From assembly GCF_002080045.1 (NCBI RefSeq), contig NZ_MUIN01000011.1, positions 378,354-442,353 of the forward strand: a DNA stretch of 64,000 bases, written 5' to 3'. This DNA is from Pseudomonas sp. Bc-h. GTDB lineage: Bacteria; Pseudomonadota; Gammaproteobacteria; Pseudomonadales; Pseudomonadaceae. Position numbers and translations under genes: made by a program. Below, piece by piece: positions 6,885 to 17,138 of this stretch; positions within the stretch are counted from its first letter, which is position 1, and each line of letters begins with the position of its first letter. The notes under the pieces are model-generated. The model did no database searches. It was not told where the DNA came from and worked only from the letters and a program-made list of their open reading frames with translations.

Positions 6885-9176
6885 ATGGATTGGCTGGGTT
6901 TGCATTTTTTACCCTCTATGCCGGCAGATGGCCGGACGCTGATGGAATGCAGTCACAACCCCCTGCTCATCCTGCTTGCTTATCTGGTGGCCTGTGCCGC
7001 CAGCTTCGCAACGCTGGACATCGCCGAGCGGATCGGACACGTCGACAACGCGACGGCAAGGATTCGCTGGCGAGGGTTGGGCGCCTTGTGTCTGGCAGTG
7101 GGTATCTGGGCCATGCATTTCATCAGCATGTTGTCGTTCCAGGCCCCGCTGGAAATGCACTACGACCTGCCGGTCACTGTCGCCTCGCTGGCCATTGCGC
7201 TGATTGCCGGGATCGTGGCGATGGAGACCCTTAGCCATCAGAAACTCCAACCCGCGCAATATCTGTTCGCCTCGATTTGCATCGGCCTCGGCATCGCGGC
7301 CATGCATTATGTCGGCATGTCTGCCATGCGCTCCGGGGCTACGCAGTACTACGAGCCCGTGCGCTTCATCGCCTCTATCGTGATCGCGATTGCCAGCAGC
7401 CTGGCGGCATTGGTGCTGGCCATTCATTTGCGTCAAGGCAGCGGAGTCTTTCATCAACTGCTCAAATACGGCGCCAGCCTGGTACTGGGCGCCGGGATCG
7501 TAAGCACGCATTTCATGGGTATGTGGGCACTGCATCTGATGGTTCCTGCCGGAGCGCAGTTTCAGCCACCGTCTACGGAAAACAGCCTGCAATTGAGCCT
7601 GACCATCGCCTTGATCGTGCTGCTGATCATTGCCGGCAGTGTCAGCGCAGCGCTGGCGGACAAAAAACTGCAGGCCAAGGAACGCGACCTGAAACGGGTC
7701 AACGCATTGCTCAGCCAGCTCGATCAGGCGCGGGTTTCGCTGCAACAGGTCGCGCATTTCGATGCGCTGACCAATCTGATCAACCGCCGAGGCTTCAACC
7801 AGATCTTCGCCGAGCGGCTGATGGAGCAGAAACTTGCGCAAGGCATGCTCGCCGTGATGTTTCTGGACATCGATCATTTCAAGCGTATCAACGACAGCCT
7901 CGGCCACGATGCCGGAGATGAACTGCTGAAGGTCATTGCCGAACGCATCCGCAGCGCGACCCGCGCCAACGATGTGGTCGCCCGCTTTGGTGGCGACGAG
8001 TTCTGCATTCTCATCGCCTTGCACAACACCGACGAGGCGCTGAACCTGGCGCAGCGAGTCATGCATAAGATGAAAGAACCGATTGCGCTGTCCGGCCGGC
8101 GCATGGTCATGACCACCAGCATCGGCATCAGCGTCTATCCCCAGGACGGCGAAACCTCGGAAGAACTGCTCAAGCACGCGGATCTGGCGCTTTATCAATC
8201 CAAGGGCCATGGCCGCAACAGCATTCACTTCTTCAGCGCCAACCTCAAGACCAAGGCCAGCTTGGAACTGCAGCTGGAGGAAGAACTGCGTGCTGCCCTG
8301 CGCGAAGAAAGCGGGCTGCAACTCTATTACCAGCCCATCGTCGACCTGCGCACCGGGCATGTCGCCAAGCTCGAAGCCCTGGTGCGCTGGGAACACCCGA
8401 CCCATGGTTTGTTGACCCCGGATCGCTTCATCAGCATCGCGGAAAATAACGGCCTGATCGCCGAACTGGACAACTGGGTGTTGCGTCGGGCGTGCCGGGA
8501 TCTGGGCCAGCTCACAGAGCCAGGCTTCGAGAAGCTGGTGATCGCGGTGAACTGTTCGGCGCTCAATCTCGCACGCGAGGAGCTGCTGGAGGAAATCGAC
8601 AGTGCGCTGAAAGAGGCAGGCGTCGCGCCCCATCGCCTGGAGCTGGAAGTCACCGAAAACGCGCTCATGGGCAATATCAGCAGCACCATCATGTTGCTCA
8701 AGGAGATCCGCGCGTTGGGCGTGGCGCTGTCAATCGACGACTTCGGCACCGGGTACTCGTCGCTGGCCTACCTCAAGCGCTTGCCACTGGATACCGTGAA
8801 GATCGACCGCTCGTTCATCATCGACATTCCCCGCTCCCCCCAGGATATGGAGATCGTTCAGGCGATCATCCTGATGGCCCACACGCTGCACCTCAAAGTG
8901 GTGACCGAAGGTGTCGAAACCCCGGCACAGCTGGATTTCCTCAGCCATTACGGGTGCGATTACGTGCAAGGCTACCTGTTCAGCAAACCGGTACCCCTGA
9001 GCGCCCTCCGCCCCTTGGTGCAGCAACTGAACATGCGTCGCCCGGCCAGCCTGTGGCCGTCAACCGCGATGCTCGAGGCGGTAAACCTCACGGTTCACGG
9101 CCCCGGCACTCAACTCGTGCTCACTGATAGCAGCGACCCGCGCATGGACCGGTTCCGGCCACGGCCCGCGAAGTGA
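6885..9176 (+). CDS. mucR: MHYT-GGDEF-EAL c-di-GMP turnover protein (MucR-like)
   Basis: A 763-residue inner-membrane protein. An N-terminal seven-helix MHYT sensor (about 1-250) carries the three motif copies MHFISM (77-82), MHYVGM (140-145) and THFMGM (208-213), proposed to sense a diatomic gas through metal. A GGDEF domain follows with the motif intact at 369-373 and an RxxD inhibitory site (R360, D363) in register. The EAL domain (EAL at 497-499) keeps DDFGTGYSS, KIDRSF and EGVE motifs, so both synthesis and hydrolysis look possible. I chose the ATG at 6885 because GGAG precedes it and the protein then starts MDWLG as in P. aeruginosa MucR (PA1727), which controls alginate. An in-frame ATG at 6873 adds four residues. 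Confidence 0.9.
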   Translation: MDWLGLHFLPSMPADGRTLMECSHNPLLILLAYLVACAASFATLDIAERIGHVDNATARIRWRGLGALCLAVGIWAMHFISMLSFQAPLEMHYDLPVTVASLAIALIAGIVAMETLSHQKLQPAQYLFASICIGLGIAAMHYVGMSAMRSGATQYYEPVRFIASIVIAIASSLAALVLAIHLRQGSGVFHQLLKYGASLVLGAGIVSTHFMGMWALHLMVPAGAQFQPPSTENSLQLSLTIALIVLLIIAGSVSAALADKKLQAKERDLKRVNALLSQLDQARVSLQQVAHFDALTNLINRRGFNQIFAERLMEQKLAQGMLAVMFLDIDHFKRINDSLGHDAGDELLKVIAERIRSATRANDVVARFGGDEFCILIALHNTDEALNLAQRVMHKMKEPIALSGRRMVMTTSIGISVYPQDGETSEELLKHADLALYQSKGHGRNSIHFFSANLKTKASLELQLEEELRAALREESGLQLYYQPIVDLRTGHVAKLEALVRWEHPTHGLLTPDRFISIAENNGLIAELDNWVLRRACRDLGQLTEPGFEKLVIAVNCSALNLAREELLEEIDSALKEAGVAPHRLELEVTENALMGNISSTIMLLKEIRALGVALSIDDFGTGYSSLAYLKRLPLDTVKIDRSFIIDIPRSPQDMEIVQAIILMAHTLHLKVVTEGVETPAQLDFLSHYGCDYVQGYLFSKPVPLSALRPLVQQLNMRRPASLWPSTAMLEAVNLTVHGPGTQLVLTDSSDPRMDRFRPRPAK

Positions 9177-9678
9177 TGAGACTTGATCCGCATTCCCGCC
9201 ACTTGCCGACTCTGAAGCCTCAAGAGTGACCGCTCATCGCCGATTAACCGAGGGATTCCCTGAAACGACGGGACGAGGCGGTGGGTCAGCGACACTTTTT
9301 TTACAGACATACCGCTTCGTCCGATCGCGGCCCGGGCTGTCGCACTGCTCCAGCAGCTCCCACAGGGTTCGGTGTGCAACTGGAAATCTGGGTACGCCAC
9401 GAAACCGCACTGCAAGGTTAGCCGCTCACAGTCGCGTTGCCGTGGATCTTTGTCTTGCTCCTGAACTTGGGAGGTGCTGCATTCCGACTTTTCCGAGTAA
9501 CCCGCCGAAGGCGGAACGCTTCCGCCGCCAGGCAGAACATGAAACCAACACCCCTTATCGATACCCCCAAATCCAAGCGCGATAATGCGGGGCTTTCTGC
9601 TACCCACCCCACACCACCGGTTACCGACCTACCCACTTTGCCATCATTGCTCGCACCAAAAACGAGCACAGATAACTA
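9177..9678. repeat. Intergenic gap with dispersed repeat, copy B
   Basis: No gene is supported here. Bases about 9325-9396 are an inverted match to bases 1-80, including 'ctgctccagcagctcccaca' and 'aactggaaatctggg'. Bases 9495-9520 contain the 'gtaacccgccgaaggcgga' core also found in copies A and C. The short ORFs on both strands have the same biased composition as in copy A and no ribosome binding sites, and are best read as repeat DNA. Confidence 0.55.
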
Positions 9679-9978
9679 TCACGCCCTTTCCTGGATCAAC
9701 ACCCAAGGCGCCACCACCACCGCCCACAGCGGCGTATCGCGCTCGAGCAACTCCAGAGCCGTTGATTCAGAGACCTTCCCGACCTCCCCCGTGCTCAGCC
9801 ACGCCGCCACTTTCGCCTCGGCATTCTCGGCGAAAGCCTCGGCCACCGCGATCAAATCCTGGGAAGGCTCGACCCACAACAGGGCACCCTTGGCAAAGAA
9901 AGGTTGCAATTCTTTCCACGTGATCGAAGCCGTTTCGCCAAGCAGTTTGGCATAGAGGGTGCTAGGTTCTTGCGTCAT
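9679..9978 (-). CDS. DUF2288 family protein (99 aa)
   Basis: The start is taken at MTQEPSTLYAKLLGETASI; the reading frame is open further upstream, but that part is not protein-like. The sequence has the DUF2288 features: an N-terminal helix, the WKELQPFFAKGALLWV segment and C-terminal LWAVVVAPWVLIQE. It is a small, probably cytosolic alpha/beta protein of unknown function that is common in gamma-proteobacteria. It stands alone, divergent from the bra operon. Confidence 0.8.
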   Translation of the reverse strand: MTQEPSTLYAKLLGETASITWKELQPFFAKGALLWVEPSQDLIAVAEAFAENAEAKVAAWLSTGEVGKVSESTALELLERDTPLWAVVVAPWVLIQERA

Positions 9979-10305
9979 GGGTTTCACCGTTTGAAAAATC
10001 GGCGTAATGATACCGCCGCCTTTCCAGCGCTCAAACCCGGATTCAAGTGATTGATTGCAGAGAACTTCGCTCAGGCCGATAGATTGAACGACCCGGTTGG
10101 GCAATCGACCGGCTTGATTGTGTATCTTTCTTTCGATTAAGCGACATCAACAGGTTTTGCCCCCTGCAGCCAGCTTTTCAAGCGCTCGACCGGCGCTCTA
10201 AACTGTTCCGGTACAGTTGCCGGGGGTGTGGCCTGGATAATCAATCCGGTCCTGCAGCTTCTGGCCGTCAGGATTATAAAAACTACAACGCAAGAGTGGA
10301 GCATC
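9979..10305. other. Intergenic leader region of the bra operon
   Basis: This 327-bp gap separates the divergent DUF2288 gene and braC and must hold both promoters. It contains inverted-repeat rich stretches (10185-10235, around 'gctctaaactgttccggtacagt') and an A-rich segment just before braC (10276-10295). I see no ORF with a ribosome binding site and no clear named operator. Confidence 0.4.
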
Positions 10306-11433
10306 ATGACTAAGGGTATTAATCAGATTTCCAAGCTGTTTGCCGCACTGGTTCTGGCGGGGGTTGCCAGCCATTCGTTCGCAGCTGACACCATCAAGAT
10401 CGGCATTGCGGGTCCTAAAACCGGTGCTGTTGCCCAATACGGCGACATGCAGTTCAGCGGTGCCAAAATGGCCATTGCCGACATCAATGCCAAAGGCGGC
10501 GTCGATGGCAAGAAACTCGAAGTCGTGGAATACGACGACGCCTGCGATCCTAAACAAGCGGTCGCAATCGCCAACAAAGTGGTCAACGACGGCGTCAAGT
10601 TCGTGGTCGGCCACCTGTGCTCCAGCTCCACTCAGCCAGCGTCTGACATCTACGAAGACGAAGGCATCATCATGATCACTCCGGCTGCCACCAGCCCGGA
10701 AATCACCAACCGTGGCTACAAAATGGTGTTCCGCACCATCGGCCTGGACAGCGCTCAAGGCCCGGCCGCCGGCGACTACATCGCCAAGCAGGTCAAGCCG
10801 AAGATCGTTGCGGTCATCCACGACAAACAGCAGTATGGTGAAGGCATCGCCACTGCCGTTAAACAGACCCTGGAAAAAGACGGCGTGAAAGTCGCCCTGT
10901 TCGAAGGCATCAACGCCGGCGACAAGGACTTCTCCTCGCTGATCGCCAAAATGAAGCAAGCCAACGTCGACTTCGTCTACTACGGCGGCTACCACCCTGA
11001 GCTGGGTCTGATCCTGCGTCAGGCACAGGAAAAAGGCCTGAAAGCAGGCTTCATGGGGCCGGAAGGCGTGGGTAACGCTTCCATCTCGCAGATCGCTCAG
11101 GACGCTTCCGAAGGCCTGCTGGTGACTCTGCCGAAATCCTTCGACCAGGATCCAGCCAACAAGGCGCTGGTAGAAGAATTCAAAGCCAAGAAAGAAGACC
11201 CGAGCGGTCCTTTTGTGTTCCCGGCGTACGCTGCCGTTCAAGTCATTGCTGACGGCATCACCGCCGCCAAGTCCGAAGACACCGCCAAAGTGGCAGCCGC
11301 CATCCACGCTGGTACCTTCAAGACCCCTACCGGCGAGCTGTCGTTCGACGCCAAGGGTGACCTGAAAGACTTCAAATTCGTCGTTTACACCTGGCACAAA
11401 GATGGCACCAAGACTGAAGCCCCTGTGAAGTAA
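10306..11433 (+). CDS. braC: Branched-chain amino acid-binding protein BraC
   Basis: A 375-residue periplasmic binding protein of the LIV-BP family that delivers Leu, Ile, Val and probably Ala/Thr to the BraDEFG transporter. The start at 10306 follows a GTGGAGC site and gives a clear signal peptide (MTKGINQISK, hydrophobic core, cleavage after SHSFA). The mature protein opens ADTIKIGIAGP, and a cysteine pair lies in DACDPKQ and GHLCSSS. An upstream in-frame ATG at 10228 would precede the signal peptide and is rejected. It is first in a five-gene operon; a hairpin after the stop probably lowers downstream expression relative to BraC. Confidence 0.95.
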   Translation: MTKGINQISKLFAALVLAGVASHSFAADTIKIGIAGPKTGAVAQYGDMQFSGAKMAIADINAKGGVDGKKLEVVEYDDACDPKQAVAIANKVVNDGVKFVVGHLCSSSTQPASDIYEDEGIIMITPAATSPEITNRGYKMVFRTIGLDSAQGPAAGDYIAKQVKPKIVAVIHDKQQYGEGIATAVKQTLEKDGVKVALFEGINAGDKDFSSLIAKMKQANVDFVYYGGYHPELGLILRQAQEKGLKAGFMGPEGVGNASISQIAQDASEGLLVTLPKSFDQDPANKALVEEFKAKKEDPSGPFVFPAYAAVQVIADGITAAKSEDTAKVAAAIHAGTFKTPTGELSFDAKGDLKDFKFVVYTWHKDGTKTEAPVK

Positions 11434-11457
11434 TCACAGGCCTCAGGTTGAACCCGA

Positions 11458-11487
11458 AGCCCACTGCAACCGCAGTGGGCTTTGTTT
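11458..11487 (+). terminator. Hairpin after braC (partial terminator)
   Basis: The inverted repeat agcccactgc / gcagtgggct with a four-base loop is followed by a short T-rich run (tttgtttt). It lies 25 bases after the braC stop and about 160 bases before braD. In binding-protein operons such hairpins typically stabilise or attenuate the transcript so the binding protein is made in excess. Confidence 0.8.
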
Positions 11488-11649
11488 TACGAGGCCGATG
11501 GATTTCACAAGAGTCCCTACGCCTGAACATCTTGAAACCGCACCAGTGAATCACTGGGCTCGTGCCGAAACGCGGACGTAGATCACGACGCGCGAGCGGG
11601 AAAAAGACTTCACCAGTGAAACACCGAGAAGGTTTTTAGGAGCACGGCA

Positions 11650-12575
<926 letters not shown>

Positions 12576-12579
<4 letters not shown>

Positions 12580-13838
12580 CCAGGAATCTCAAATCGGCCC
12601 TCTTCAGCGCAGTGCTGGTGCTGGCCGTCGCCTACCCGATCCTCGGGCTCAAACTGGACATCGTCGGGGTCAACCTGGCGGTCGTCGGCGCCAGCACCAC
12701 CACGGTTCTGGTGATCTTCGCCGCTGCCCTGCTGATGTTCCTGCGCGTGCTGTTCAATGAACAGATCAGCGCCATGTGGCGTTCGCGCCCGCAGAAGCAA
12801 CTCGTGTCGGACAAGGCCAGCAACTTCCTGACCCTGCCGTCGACTCAGCGCTGGTTCCTCGGTGCAATCGTCGTCGCCGCGCTGATCTGGCCGTTCTTCG
12901 GCTCTCGCGGCGCGGTGGACATCGCGACCCTGATCCTGATCTACGTGATGCTCGGCCTGGGCCTGAACATCGTGGTCGGTCTGGCGGGTCTGCTGGACCT
13001 GGGCTATGTCGGCTTCTACGCCGTCGGTGCCTACACCTACGCCCTGCTGCAGCACTACTTCGGCTTCGGTTTCTGGATCTGTCTGCCACTGGCGGGCCTG
13101 GCCTCGGCGACGTTCGGCTTCCTGCTGGGCTTCCCGGTCCTGCGTTTGCGTGGCGACTATCTGGCCATCGTGACCTTGGGCTTCGGTGAAATCATCCGTC
13201 TGTTCCTGCGCAACCTGACCGACATCACCGGCGGCCCGAACGGCATCAGCAACATCGAAAAGCCAACGTTGTTCGGTCTGACATTCGAGCGTAAAGCGGC
13301 CGAAGGCATGCAGACCTTCCACGAATACTTCGGTCTGGAATACAACTCCATCAACAAGGTGATCTTCCTTTACCTGATCGCCCTGTTGCTGGCGCTGTTG
13401 GCCTTGTTCGTGATCAACCGCCTGCTGCGCATGCCGATCGGCCGTGCATGGGAAGCGTTGCGTGAAGACGAAATCGCCTGCCGGGCGCTGGGTCTGAACC
13501 CGACCGTGATCAAGCTCTCCGCGTTCACCCTGGGCGCGGCGTTCGCCGGTTTCGCAGGCAGTTTCTTCGCCGCACGCCAAGGCCTGATCACCCCGGAATC
13601 GTTCACCTTCCTCGAATCGGCGATCATCCTTGCCATTGTGGTACTGGGTGGCATGGGCTCGCAGCTGGGTGTGATTCTGGCGGCGGTGGTGATGATCCTG
13701 CTGCCCGAACTGCTTCGCGAATTCAGCGAATACCGGATGTTGGGCTTCGGCGCCTTGATGGTGCTGATGATGATCTGGCGTCCTCAGGGCTTCCTGCCAA
13801 TGCAGCGTCCCGTCATGAAACTCAAGGGGGAGCGCTGA
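12576..13838 (+). CDS. braE: Branched-chain amino acid permease BraE (LivM)
   Basis: A 420-residue permease of the LivM family. It has an N-terminal extension (about 1-120) with three hydrophobic segments, seen in Pseudomonas BraE, before the conserved core LNIVVGLAGLLDLGYVGFYAVGA. The ABC-contact loop AWEALREDEIACRALGLN lies near residues 290-310. The start overlaps the braD stop and its own stop overlaps the braF start. It pairs with BraD in the inner membrane. Confidence 0.95.
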
Positions 13839-14605
13839 TGAGCCGTCCACTTCTGCAAGCCTCCGGCTTGAGCATGCGCTTTGGCGGCCTGTTGGCGGTC
13901 AACGGCGTGGGTCTGACCGTCAACGAGAAACAGGTCGTGTCGATGATCGGCCCTAACGGCGCCGGCAAGACCACCGTCTTCAACTGCCTGACCGGTTTCT
14001 ACAAGCCGACAGCGGGTACCATCCTGCTGGACGGCGAGCCGATTCAAGGCCTGGCCGGTCACGAGATCGCTCGCAAGGGCGTGGTGCGGACCTTCCAGAA
14101 CGTGCGCCTGTTCAAGGAAATGACGGCAGTCGAGAACCTGCTGGTGGCCCAGCATCGTCACCTCAACACCAATTTCCTGTCCGGTCTGTTCAAGACACCG
14201 GCGTATCGCAAGAGCGAACGCGAGGCCATGGAATACGCCGAGCACTGGCTCGAAGCGGTTGACTTGAAAGCCTTCGCCAACCGCCCTGCCGGCACCTTGG
14301 CTTACGGTCAGCAGCGGCGTCTGGAAATCGCCCGCTGCATGATGACCCGCCCGCGCATCCTGATGCTCGACGAGCCGGCGGCCGGTCTGAACCCCAAGGA
14401 AACCGAAGATCTGAAAGCGCTGATCGGCGTGCTGCGCAACGACCACAACGCCACGGTGCTGCTGATCGAGCACGACATGAAACTGGTCATGAGCATTTCC
14501 GACCACATCGTGGTGATCAACCAGGGCACCCCTCTGGCTGACGGCACGCCCGAGCAGATCCGTGACAATCCTGAAGTGATCAAAGCCTACCTGGGGGAAG
14601 CGTAA
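13838..14605 (+). CDS. braF: Branched-chain amino acid ABC ATPase BraF (LivG)
   Basis: A 255-residue ATPase with Walker A GPNGAGKTT (about 38-46), signature LAYGQQRRLEIARC (the LivG version of LSGGQ), Walker B ILMLDEPAAGLNP and the His switch LIEHDMKLVM. The insertion between Walker A and signature (NTNFLSGLFKTPAYRKSE) is normal for LivG-type subunits. It overlaps braE (TGATG) and touches braG directly, so the three are coupled. Confidence 0.95.
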   Translation: MSRPLLQASGLSMRFGGLLAVNGVGLTVNEKQVVSMIGPNGAGKTTVFNCLTGFYKPTAGTILLDGEPIQGLAGHEIARKGVVRTFQNVRLFKEMTAVENLLVAQHRHLNTNFLSGLFKTPAYRKSEREAMEYAEHWLEAVDLKAFANRPAGTLAYGQQRRLEIARCMMTRPRILMLDEPAAGLNPKETEDLKALIGVLRNDHNATVLLIEHDMKLVMSISDHIVVINQGTPLADGTPEQIRDNPEVIKAYLGEA

Positions 14606-15307
14606 ATGCTGCAGTTCGACAACGTTTCCACCTTCTACGGCAAGATCCAGGCGCTGCACGGCGTCAGCATCGATGTGCAACAGGGTGAGATCGTCACCCT
14701 GATCGGCGCCAACGGTGCGGGCAAATCGACCCTGCTGATGACCCTGTGCGGTTCGCCGCGCGCTCACAGCGGCAGCATCCGTTACATGGGTGAAGAGCTG
14801 GTGGGTCTGGAGTCATCGGTGATCATGCGCAAGAGCATCGCGGTCGTGCCCGAAGGCCGCCGCGTGTTCGCTCGATTGACCGTCGAAGAAAACCTGGCCA
14901 TGGGTGGCTTCTTCACTGACAAGGGCGATTATCAGGAGCAGATGGACAAGGTCCTGGGCCTGTTCCCGCGCCTGAAGGAGCGCTTCAACCAGCGCGGCGG
15001 CACCATGTCCGGCGGCGAACAGCAAATGCTTGCCATTGGCCGCGCGCTGATGAGCAAACCAAAGCTGCTGCTGCTCGATGAGCCTTCGCTGGGTCTGGCG
15101 CCGATCATCATTCAGCAGATTTTCGAGATCGTCGAACAGCTGCGCCGTGATGGCGTGACGGTGTTCCTGGTCGAGCAGAACGCCAACCAGGCGCTGAAAA
15201 TCGCCGACCGTGCATACGTTCTGGAGAACGGCCGGGTGGTGATGCAGGGCACCGGCGCCGAGCTGCTGGTCGATCCGAAAGTGCGGGATGCGTATCTGGG
15301 CGGCTGA
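14606..15307 (+). CDS. braG: Branched-chain amino acid ABC ATPase BraG (LivF)
   Basis: A 233-residue LivF-type ATPase with Walker A GANGAGKST, signature MSGGEQQMLAIGRAL, Walker B LLLLDEPSLGLAP and His-switch segment LVEQNANQALKIA (the LivF form, with Gln replacing His). It starts on the base after the braF stop codon and ends the operon. The BraF-BraG pair powers BraDE. A hairpin-T-tract terminator follows at about 15425. Confidence 0.95.
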   Translation: MLQFDNVSTFYGKIQALHGVSIDVQQGEIVTLIGANGAGKSTLLMTLCGSPRAHSGSIRYMGEELVGLESSVIMRKSIAVVPEGRRVFARLTVEENLAMGGFFTDKGDYQEQMDKVLGLFPRLKERFNQRGGTMSGGEQQMLAIGRALMSKPKLLLLDEPSLGLAPIIIQQIFEIVEQLRRDGVTVFLVEQNANQALKIADRAYVLENGRVVMQGTGAELLVDPKVRDAYLGG

Positions 15308-15335
15308 TCCCGCCCTCTGACTCGACGCGTCTCCC

Positions 15336-15402
15336 GTAGCAGTCCGGCTTGGCGGCGGTGGCAATCTGGAAGTTGCTACCGCCGGCAAGCCGGACCGCTA
15401 CA
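15336..15402. repeat. REP palindrome pair
   Basis: Inverted arms 'gtagcagtccggcttg' and 'caagccggaccgctac' flank a centre with 'gcggcggtgg' and 'taccgccgg'. This is a Pseudomonas REP doublet in the intergenic space between the convergent braG and LysR genes. Confidence 0.85.
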
Positions 15403-15424
15403 GAATACTGCGCCAAGCCAAAGA

Positions 15425-15453
15425 AAAACGGCCCTCATCGGGCCGTTTTTTTG
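15425..15453 (+). terminator. Terminator between braG and the LysR gene
   Basis: The stem acggccc / gggccgt with loop 'tcatc' is flanked by an A-run on the left and seven Ts on the right. It can therefore terminate both the bra operon (plus) and the convergent LysR gene (minus). Confidence 0.85.
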
Positions 15454-15461
15454 TGGGCAAT

Positions 15462-16370
15462 TCAAAGCCTCTCCAGCGCCGCCGTGCTGCGCTCGAACCA
15501 CTCGGTCAGGTAATCGGCCATCACCTGGACTCTCCTTGGAAGGCGCCCTTCAAATGGATTCACCAGAAACAGCGACGATACCGGTGTCTGGTAATCGCGC
15601 AGCAGCCATTGCAGGCTGCCGTCGTTGAGCTCGTTGTGAACCATGTACGACGGCAGGCGCGCGATCCCCGCCCCCACCAACGCCGCCTTCTTCAACAGCC
15701 CATAGTGATTGCTGGCAAAAGTACCGCGCACGTTGACTCGGGTCATTTCGTGATTCTGGTGATAGACCCAGCTTTCCCTGCCGGCGTAATGACTGTTCAG
15801 CAGGCAGCGGTGAACACGCAGGGCTTCAGGTGTCTGTGGCTGGCCGTGATGAGCGATGTATTCGGGGCTGGCGCACGTGAGCTCCTGCAACGACAGCAGA
15901 GGTTTGGCCACCAGTCTTTCGTCGATGCCCACGCTTGAACGAATCCCCAGATCGAAGCCATCGCGGCGCATGTCGCGGAACTGATTGTTGAGGTCCAGTT
16001 CGACCTGAACGTCCGGGTATTTAGTGGAAAACTCAGTCAACACGCCCTCAAAGAACGTCTCGCCCAACGACACCGGCACCGTCAGGCGCACCGTGCCGTT
16101 CAGGCTTTCGCTGAGATAGGCCATCGCGTCGCGCACCCGGTCCCGTTGCGCCAGCAGCGCTCGGGCTTCGGGCAGCAGAATCGCTCCCGCCGACGTCAGC
16201 GTCAGGCTGCGAGTGGTGCGATGCAGCAACGTCACGCCATAGCTCTTCTCCAGTTTGCTGATCCGCTTGGACAACTGGCTGGTGCTGGTGTCCAGCCATT
16301 GCGCGGCCAGGGTGAAGCTGTTGGCCTCCACCAGCATGGCGAATGCCGCCAGATCGTCCATTTCACTCAT
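15462..16370 (-). CDS. LysR-family transcriptional regulator
   Basis: A 302-residue regulator with the N-terminal winged HTH (about 4-63: DLAAFAMLVEANSFTLAAQ, TSQLSKRISKLEKSYG, LLHRTTRSLTLTSAG). A linker helix and a periplasmic-binding-like effector domain follow. It falls in the large CrgA/YafC-like group that often controls a divergently transcribed redox gene. An AAGGA site precedes the ATG at 16370; a second Met at residue 4 is possible. The gene is divergent from the SDR gene with 105 bases between starts, so the SDR is its likely target. Confidence 0.92.
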   Translation of the reverse strand: MSEMDDLAAFAMLVEANSFTLAAQWLDTSTSQLSKRISKLEKSYGVTLLHRTTRSLTLTSAGAILLPEARALLAQRDRVRDAMAYLSESLNGTVRLTVPVSLGETFFEGVLTEFSTKYPDVQVELDLNNQFRDMRRDGFDLGIRSSVGIDERLVAKPLLSLQELTCASPEYIAHHGQPQTPEALRVHRCLLNSHYAGRESWVYHQNHEMTRVNVRGTFASNHYGLLKKAALVGAGIARLPSYMVHNELNDGSLQWLLRDYQTPVSSLFLVNPFEGRLPRRVQVMADYLTEWFERSTAALERL

Positions 16371-16475
16371 GATTGTTTCCTTTTCGACAAACCGGGATTG
16401 CCGTTTGACCCATATATCTGCGGGAAACGGCGGTACACACTGAGCGCCTGATCCAATAACCGGAAGGACTGCACT

Positions 16476-17075
16476 GTGAAGATTCTATTGATTGGCGCTG
16501 GCGGAACCATCGGCTCGGCGATCGAGAAAGAATTGGCGCCACGCCATGACATCGTCCGCGCTGGCCGTAACAGCGGTGACGAGCATGTCGATATTAGTGA
16601 CAGCGCATCGATCCGCAAACTGTTCGAACGGACGGGTCCTTTCGATGCATTGATCTGCGCCGCAGGCAACGTCACCTTCGCACCGCTGGGCGAGATGACC
16701 GAAGAGTCCTTCGCCCTGGGCCTGCGCGACAAACTCATGGGCCAGGTCAACCTGCTGCTGATCGGCCGCGAATTCGCCAATGACGGTGCCTCGTTCACCT
16801 TTACCACCGGCATTACCAGCCACGATCCGATCCGCACCGGCGCCTCGGCAAGCCTAGTCAACGGCGCCATCGATGCCTTCGTGTGCGCAGCGGCCATCGA
16901 AATGCCGCGCGGCATGCGCGTCAACTCGGTGAGCCCCAACGTGCTGGTGGAAGCCATGGGCAACTACGCACCGTACTTCCGCGGCTTCAAACCGGTGTCG
17001 GGCGCAGAAGTCGCGCTGGCCTATGCGAAGAGTGTCGAGGGGCTGCAAACCGGCCAGACCTATCACGTCGGTTAA
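16476..17075 (+). CDS. Short-chain dehydrogenase-like protein (199 aa)
   Basis: The protein starts at GTG after CGGAAGGAC. Its nucleotide-binding motif is LIGAGGTIGSAIE (residues 4-16), with NADP-site D40-like residues in HVDISD and an AAGN segment (about 67-70). The catalytic YxxxK of classical SDRs is missing: the expected place reads ASASLVNGAIDAF. A group of compact, roughly 200-residue 'short chain dehydrogenase' proteins shares this, so it may have altered chemistry or act as an NAD(P)-binding protein. The C-terminal RVNSVSPNVLVE is conserved. It is probably controlled by the divergent LysR regulator. Confidence 0.85.
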   Translation: MKILLIGAGGTIGSAIEKELAPRHDIVRAGRNSGDEHVDISDSASIRKLFERTGPFDALICAAGNVTFAPLGEMTEESFALGLRDKLMGQVNLLLIGREFANDGASFTFTTGITSHDPIRTGASASLVNGAIDAFVCAAAIEMPRGMRVNSVSPNVLVEAMGNYAPYFRGFKPVSGAEVALAYAKSVEGLQTGQTYHVG

Positions 17076-17138
17076 TCGCTACTTGTGATGAGCGAGCAGG
17101 CTGAGTAACGTGGCGGCACTTGTCTGGAGACCCGCCAC

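Noticed and set aside
6909..8633. 574-codon minus-strand ORF inside mucR
   Set aside because: Antisense shadow of the MHYT-GGDEF-EAL gene. Its Gln/His-rich, low-complexity composition is not protein-like.
9244..9590. Possible small genes in the 9.2-9.6 kb gap
   Set aside because: The sequence is related to repeat copies A and C, and ORFs on both strands overlap.
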